Assembly: GCA_032622095.1 (NCBI GenBank)
Contig: CP136063.1
Coordinates: 274,961,426 to 275,025,425 of the forward strand
From: Siphonodentalium dalli
Taxonomy: Eukaryota > Mollusca > Scaphopoda > Gadilida > Siphonodentaliidae
DNA: 64,000 nt
Direction of reading: 5' to 3'
This document shows positions 59,400 through 64,000 of the stretch, piece after piece. The notes below the pieces were generated by a model that had not been told where the DNA came from, searched no databases, and saw only the letters and a list, made by a program, of their open reading frames with translations. The position numbers and the translations under genes were made by a program. The first letter of the stretch is position 1, and every line of letters starts with the position of its first letter.

Positions 59400-60116
59400 T
59401 CAGTGGGACGTTGTTAGAAATGCAAGATCATAATGTTTACCTTGTATTTTCGTCCATGCTTCAAGCTGCTTTTCCTGGCGTCCGAGAATTCTTGGTTCCG
59501 TTTCATCGCCAGAAGACCCACCCACAGGATTAGGGGCAGGAACGTCGCTATCTTCGTCTTCGGGTGGAACAACATACGTTTGAGCACGCTTGTTGTTGTC
59601 AGTTTTGGGGATTTCCCATTCAAGTTTGGCCTTGCGCATATGTTCAGCGTGGGATTGTGTGACATTCCCAGTTAATTGATTCCTTAATTCGAAAGTAACG
59701 GGCGTTATTTGCTCGGTTATGCGGAAGTAGGGTTTCCATTTACTTTCAAGTTTGCTTTTTCGTAAATGATTCTTAACATAGACGGCCTCGCCAATCTCGA
59801 ATTTGGTGTCTGTGGCCTTTTTGTTAAATTTCGCTGCTTGTTGGCGCTTCGCCTGTTTCACGTGTTTGTGTACCATCATAAATGATTTGTGTTGTTGTTG
59901 CAAAGCTATCTGATGGTAATCTTCTCCGGCGTATTTACGCCTGGGTTTTAGAAGATTGTCTATTGGGAACACGACGTCCCGGTTGTATAACAAGAAGAAG
60001 GGGGAGAATTTTGAAGTTTCATTTTTGTTAAATCGGATTGCAGCTAGTGCTTGATTTAAATGGACGTCCCACGTGTTTGTTTGGTCTGCCACTTTCTTGG
60101 ATACCACGGTTTTCAA
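59400..60116 (-). pseudogene. pol: Integrase C-terminal half
   Basis: The 238-codon frame holds WDVHLNQALAAIRFNKNETS and KFSPFFLLYNRDVVFPIDNL, standard core-end blocks. After a lysine-rich helix comes FEIGEAVYVKNHLRKSKLES and KWKPYFRITEQITPVTFELR, which match the GPY/F-type C-terminal module of gypsy integrases. The tail is acidic (PPEDEDSDVPAPNP). No chromodomain is seen. The stop at 59400-59402 ends pol. Confidence 0.82.
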
Positions 60117-60424
60117 AGTAGAATGAAATCGCTCAACCTTGGCGTTGCTCTGGGGTGGTAATAGGACGTGGTCACGTGATGAATGTTCAAGGCCTTCAGG
60201 GTGTCCCTGACCTTGTAATTGATGTTCTCACTGCCGTTATCGGTGATTATTTCTAGGGGGCATCCTTGTCGCGGGAAGATCTCGTCGATCAAGAGATGAA
60301 CAACGTTATCAGCTGACTTGTCCTTGACCGGAAACGCTTCTGCCCACCCGCTATATAAGTCTACGAAGCTGATAATGTAGCGGTTACCCGATAGCGACGT
60401 GGGGTAGGGGCCTGATAGGTCCAA
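60113..60424 (-). pseudogene. pol: Integrase catalytic core (first part)
   Basis: DLSGPYPTSLSGNRYIISFV has the first catalytic aspartate, and LEIITDNGSENINYKV the second. After SYYHP the frame goes astray because a C run near 60153 appears one base short. The block with the catalytic glutamate lies in the next frame, just upstream of 60113. The enzyme would insert element cDNA into the genome. Confidence 0.8.
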
Positions 60425-60477
60425 ACCAATTTTGGCAAAAGGGTAAGGGGCGTGTCCGTTATTTGCATTTTAGGGGA

Positions 60478-60790
60478 TTATTTTTGCAGAGACCTGACTT
60501 GGCAGGTCACGCACTTGCCAATGTAGCAGTTTAGTTCCTTGTACAGTCTGGGCCAAATATATTTCGACCTAATCGCATCATGCGTTTTGTCTACTCCCAC
60601 GTGGCCATTATCATCATGGTATTGTTGGATTAAGTTGGTTTGAAGATGTGCGGGCACCCAAAGGCGTGGGGTCGGTTCCGCGCCAGCACTCGAGAGGTAA
60701 TAGAGTACCCCGTCAATCATCAAGTGTTTGTCATTCCGGGTGTCCTCGCCTTTGTCGAGGGCATCCAGAACTGACGCAATTTCCGGGTTT
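60478..60790 (-). pseudogene. pol: Integrase zinc-binding N-terminal domain
   Basis: The frame is open from about 60790 (TNPEIASVLDALDKG) and includes MMIDGVLYYLSSAG, then the HHCC domain: HDDNGHVGVDKTHDAIRSKY, IWPRLYKELNCYIGKCVTCQ. The last two cysteines are intact. TAA follows at 60475-60477 and a shift near 60440 leads to the catalytic core. Confidence 0.8.
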
Positions 60791-60792
60791 GT

Positions 60793-60992
60793 ACATACAC
60801 CATTTTATATACAAATTATCTAATTAAATTGCCTCCCCCTGACGAGTGTCGGCGAACAAAAATTGACACGAAACACTAGCTTAAAGTGACTTTCCAAATT
60901 CATAGCATACATAGTGTCGGACACCTTGGAACATGCGCTACCGCCAGTCATTGGCTTTCGGTTGGATATACATACACCATTTTATATACAAA
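60793..60992. mobile_element. ~0.2-kb insertion with 24-bp direct terminal repeats
   Basis: TACATACACCATTTTATATA plus CAAA occurs at 60793-60816 and 60969-60992. The coding sense of pol is continuous on the two sides (…SSRFQVC before, TNPEIASVLDALDKG after), while the 175 bases between have no sense. A short insertion or a solo-terminal-repeat-like remnant hit the element between RNase H and integrase. The family is unknown. Confidence 0.65.
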
Positions 60993-61803
60993 CTTGAAAT
61001 CTAGACGAATTTAAGGCGGCGATTTCCGCATGGGTCTCGGCGACTGTAAGGTTATTGTCGTTTATATCTACCTCTACTTCTGCCTTTTCCCGTTCAGTAT
61101 AAGCATTAGGGGGCGTTCGACTGAGCAGGTCTGCGCAGTGATTATCTGGGCCAGCTATGTACTCAAAGTTACAGTTATATCCAGTTATGCCCAAAGCCCA
61201 CTGTTGAATTTTCTTGTTCTGCATGGGGGATTCCAAGATATACTTCAATGGTTTATGATCTGTTTTTATCGTGAAAGTGGCGTTATGAAGGTAATGGTCC
61301 AACCTTTGTAATGCGAAGTGAATTGCATGTGCCTCTTTCTCCACAGTTGGCCATCGGGTTTGGGTATCGCTAAGTTTGTGTGAGAGATAATAAATTGGTT
61401 CTTCAACGCCATCTGAGCCCAACTGGGTCAGACAGGCACCGATGCAAAGGTCGCTTGCATCAGTATACAATGTATAGGGCGTGGCCGTATTTGGGTAGGC
61501 CAGGAGAGGCACTGCTGTCAGATTTTCCTTTAGTTTTTCAAACGAAATTTGGCAAGCTTGGTCCCATTTGAATTTGGCATATTTTTTTGTAAGCTGCACC
61601 AAAGGTTCAGCGATCTGCGAAAATGAGGGGACAAATCTGCGATAGTAGTTGCTCATGCCAATGAAGGAACGGACTTCCTTGACTGATGTTGGGGGTACAA
61701 GCGACCGGATGGCCTTGACCTTGTCGGGGTCAGGTCGGACGCCGTCGGTATCAATTATAAAACCCAAATACTGTGTTTCTCGTTTTAGGAATTGGCACTT
61801 TTT
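60982..61803 (-). pseudogene. pol: RT connection and RNase H of gypsy pol
   Basis: It is in the same frame as the RT, after the TAA. KKCQFLKRETQYLGFIIDTD, then RSFIGMSNYYRRFVPSFSQI, form the RT thumb. LYTDASDLCIGACLTQLG and EKEAHAIHFALQRLDHYL carry the D and E of RNase H, with TIKTDHKPLKYIL and NHCADLLSRTP the later aspartates. RNase H removes the RNA template. The frame ends in an inserted segment (see 60793-60992). Confidence 0.85.
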
Positions 61804-62667
61804 TTATTTTAATTTCAGTGTATGTTGGCGCAACTTGTCAAAGACTTTCTGGATATGTTCCAAGTGTAATTCTAGGGACTCGCTGTAGATCAGGACGTCT
61901 AAGAAGGCAATGGCGTAATCACCCATCCCACATAACACCTGGGCCATAAGCTGGGAGAAAACACCGCCAGCGTTCCGGAGCCCAAAAGGCATGGAGTTGA
62001 ATTCAAAGAGACCTCGGTGGCATGCGAATGTCGTCTTTTGTTTGTCCTCCTCTGCGACCTGGCACTGCCAATAGCCACTTTTAAGATCGATAGCGGTGAA
62101 AAATTTCGACCTTCCAAGAAGTGCCAAAATATCGTCGATGACGGGAAGTGGGTATGACATAGGTTTGGTAATGGAATTTAATTGCCTGAAGTCGACGCAA
62201 AATCGTTTCGTGCCGTCTTTCTTGCCAGCCAACACGATCGGAGCGGAATAAGCACTCGAACTCGGCCTGATAATGTCCGCTTCGAGCATATCATTTATGG
62301 CAGTGTCAACCAACGGTCGTTTATTCAAAGGGGTGCGATATGAGCGAAGTTTTATCGGGGGGTGGTTTCCCGTGTCAATATGCATCTTAACCGTGCTCGT
62401 TTGCGTCAGTTCTGTGTCTTTGTCGGCGAAAATGTCCGAGCTGGACTTCAACAATTTTATCAGTGTCTCTCGGTATTGCTCCGGGCATGAAACGTCGGCT
62501 AAATTTAATCTTTTCTCGACGGTAGAGCGCGCTGACCTAGAGTTGTCTACCCTGTTACGGTCGGCGCGCCCAAGAGCATAGCCATTGTCGCGGTAATTAC
62601 GGGTTGTCGGGAACCGGGAGCTTGGCGACAAAGAGTTGATTTCATGATTGGTTTCGGGGTCACACAC
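61804..62667 (-). pseudogene. pol: Gypsy reverse transcriptase, catalytic motif damaged
   Basis: It contains PIKLRSYRTPLNKRPLVDTA, RPSSSAYSAPIVLAGKKDGT, FCVDFRQLNSITKPMSYPLP, FFTAIDLKSGYWQCQV (first catalytic aspartate) and FEFNSMPFGLRNAGGVFSQL. The next block reads YAIAFLDVLIYS, where the family has two adjacent aspartates; one codon is missing near 61898 without changing the frame. The frame stops at TAA 61804-61806 and continues in the same frame into the thumb and RNase H. Loss of the aspartate alone should abolish polymerase activity. Confidence 0.85.
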
Positions 62668-62972
62668 GACGTCTTGCCGATCACACTGCCCCGCCGTAGG
62701 CGAAACGTTTTGTTGGTGTTATTGACGAGTAATACCGGGACATTATTCCTCTTGCCCACCCCAGAAATGGAGCTGCCAATTTCCAGACCGGGTTCTGATG
62801 CTAGGTAGCCTTTCTCGATTTGGGCCACCTCTACTAATGTCGACTTGTGAAGAGAAGCTAAGTTTTTTGATTTTCCCATACATAAAGTTGATGTTTGGGG
62901 CTTTAAGCTAACCTTGCTGGTCAATCTCAGCAGGGAAGCTATGTGCGTGTCCGATTCCAAGGGGACGTACAC
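62547..62972 (-). pseudogene. pol: Protease-RT linker of the gypsy pol
   Basis: The frame starts MYVPLESDTHIASLLRL and contains FRLRRGSVIGKTS, the region that links protease and RT in gypsy-like pol proteins (roughly Y.P..S...... then G...G). Beyond about 62670 the true continuation moves to the frame of the RT entry. No catalytic role is known for this segment. Confidence 0.6.
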
Positions 62973-63313
62973 GTCACTGACATTGAGGCATCCCAGATCA
63001 TAATATAGTCTGACCCCCGAGAGGTCAACCAGTCCCTCCCTAAGATCATATTCCGGGTCATATCATCCACCACATAAAATTTATGGGATAATTTTAGTTT
63101 CGCCATTCTGAAGGTTAGTTCCACGCTACCAAGTACACCCAGTGATTTCCCATTCACGGAGCTAAGGTTAATGTGTTCCCTAGTTAGTTTTGGTCGAAAC
63201 TGTAATGCGTCATAGACGCGTTTGTGAATCAATGACACTTCCGCGCCACTATCCACTAATGAGCGATATTTATCTTTACCTATTCTAACTAAACATGAGC
63301 TGGGGTTTCCCAC
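62939..63313 (-). pseudogene. pol: Ty3/gypsy aspartic protease
   Basis: The frame contains SLVDSGAEVSLIHKRVYDAL with the active-site triad DSG, then VLGSVELTFRMAKLKLSHKF and MILGRDWLT, the second conserved loop of retropepsins. It would cleave the polyprotein as a homodimer. Downstream of GRDWLTSRG the frame goes wrong because a G run at about 63014-63018 appears one base short; the correct continuation is in the neighbouring frame. Confidence 0.8.
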
Positions 63314-63363
63314 AATATTGATACTAAACTTCCTCTCATATGTGGCCTCAATGAGAGGATTCC

Positions 63364-63765
63364 TTAGTTTTTTGCGTATGTGGGCGGGGTCATTAGTCGT
63401 GGTGGTTCGTTTAATGTCGGATATCTCCGGCTGTGACGCGGTGTATTATGGGATAGGTCACGTGATCGATTCGGCTGATCTCGGCGGATTCCCCTAGGTG
63501 GCGTTACCGGCGCGTTCCATTGCTTTTGCTTCGAATCTCCGGATTTAGAGGGGCAATTTCTAGCCAAGTGATTACCTTCGCAAACCCAGCAAGATATGTG
63601 CCTTCGGTTTTCGGTCTTAAAGGGGCAGTCACGAGCGAAATGGTCACCTTGACACGGCCAACATTCGACTGTTAGGGGTTTAACCACTGCTTCGACATGC
63701 ACCTGTCTCGGGCGTGATCGATGATCTCGGGTTGTGCGGTTATCGCATGCGCATATTTCGCAGGC
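63364..63765 (-). pseudogene. gag: gag C-terminal part with two zinc knuckles
   Basis: The frame is open from a stop at about 63780 to 63364. It holds two Cys/His knuckles, CWPCQGDHFARDC and CWVCEGNHLARNC, each with C-x2-C-x3-H-x4-C spacing, flanked by basic residues (GIRRDQPNRSRD and others). These bind genomic RNA for packaging. The capsid part of gag is not visible upstream. A start codon is not supported, so this is a 5'-truncated remnant. Confidence 0.75.
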
Positions 63766-63770
63766 TGCTC

Positions 63771-64000
63771 TCGCACGTTTGTTTCTGTTTCATGGTATTG
63801 TAAAAATTAATGACGTCATTCACGCCTAAACATGAAAAGCAACAACGCGCCTGCGGCGCGTTGTGGTTGCTATAAGTATACCTGACCTGACTGCCTGCTA
63901 TAAATTGGGCATGAAGATTAAACATTTTGAGACAATGTAGACTCTAAAAATATAAAGTAACCAAAGAGTGGGACTATGAGACACAGCACTCAAATGATTT
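63771..64000. other. Flank of the gypsy element, unassigned
   Basis: No gag capsid coding is visible. A small perfect hairpin (63843-63865, ACAACGCGCC arms, 3-base loop) is present. It could be untranslated leader or host DNA. The window ends before an LTR could be verified. Confidence 0.35.

Larger units (their letters stand above)
59400..63770 (-). mobile_element. Decayed Ty3/gypsy LTR retrotransposon (internal part)
   Basis: The minus strand holds, in order, gag zinc knuckles, aspartic protease, RT, RNase H and integrase, the Ty3/gypsy order with integrase last. The protein core would be about 1,300 codons. Breaks seen: a frameshift in a G run near 63015, a frame change near 62670, an RT codon deletion near 61898, TAA at 61804-61806, a ~0.2-kb insertion near 60793-60992, TAA near 60475, a shift near 60440 and a one-base loss near 60153. 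Most of gag is missing and LTRs were not identified; the window ends 230 bases beyond. It is not functional. Confidence 0.88.

Noticed and set aside
60113-60424. Programmed frameshift in integrase
   Set aside because: The shift lies inside the catalytic domain beside a C run and fits a random one-base loss. Programmed shifts in this group lie between gag and pol.
58626-64000. LTRs of the gypsy element
   Set aside because: I compared both flanks by eye and found no shared terminal sequence. The right flank is cut by the window edge.

Overview
This is an animal nuclear genome window, AT-rich and dominated by repeats. It carries fragments of CR1/jockey-type and other non-LTR retrotransposons, a decayed Ty3/gypsy element, foldback elements, several satellites, and a few short stretches that look like spliced host exons. 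There are no operons, no bacterial gene spacing, no rRNA or tRNA gene and no CRISPR array. The mix of elements and the frequent ACATGTA-type words suggest a marine invertebrate, possibly a mollusc, but no single-copy marker proves it.

Layout. 1-19.8 kb is mixed intergenic or intronic DNA. It holds an intact LINE ORF1-like frame (54-935, -), small degenerate tandem repeats, a broken CR1/jockey-like LINE ORF2 (4638-7894, -), a broken ORF1 of another LINE (9896-10796, -), and a 5'-truncated LINE with flanking target-site duplications (14521-16639, +). The best host signal is an exon of a class A G-protein-coupled receptor at 18756-18961 (+) with good splice sites. A weaker candidate exon lies at 13361-13553 (-).

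19.8-54 kb is about 27 kb of a satellite with a monomer of about 355-360 bp. It contains multi-monomer higher-order blocks and one inversion. Three kinds of non-satellite DNA interrupt or bound it. First are modules joined to the satellite through a palindromic 'cap' of about 100-155 bp whose ends read CAGTTRTYGCCC (four caps, always at the same point of the monomer). Second is a 4.5-kb element (26577-31063) with terminal inverted repeats of about 560 bp and an internal minisatellite that reverses strand. Third is a different terminus at 32121-32310. The largest block (33017-53088, 20 kb) is bracketed by caps and modules in inverted orientation, so 32311-53990 reads as one 21.7-kb inverted-repeat unit filled with satellite.

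54-64 kb holds a compact foldback element (54062-54604), a short tandem repeat, a second satellite of about 160 bp (55280-58625) rich in AAGATGGCNGC words, and a decayed Ty3/gypsy element (59400-63770, -). The gypsy element keeps gag zinc knuckles, protease, RT, RNase H and integrase in order, but has frameshifts, stops, a 0.2-kb insertion and loss of one catalytic aspartate in RT.

How the parts relate: almost all coding potential belongs to dead or truncated mobile elements. The GPCR exon implies that part of this DNA may be intron of a receptor gene whose other exons are outside or unrecognised. Many open frames inside the satellites are by-products of the repeat units and are not annotated as genes.
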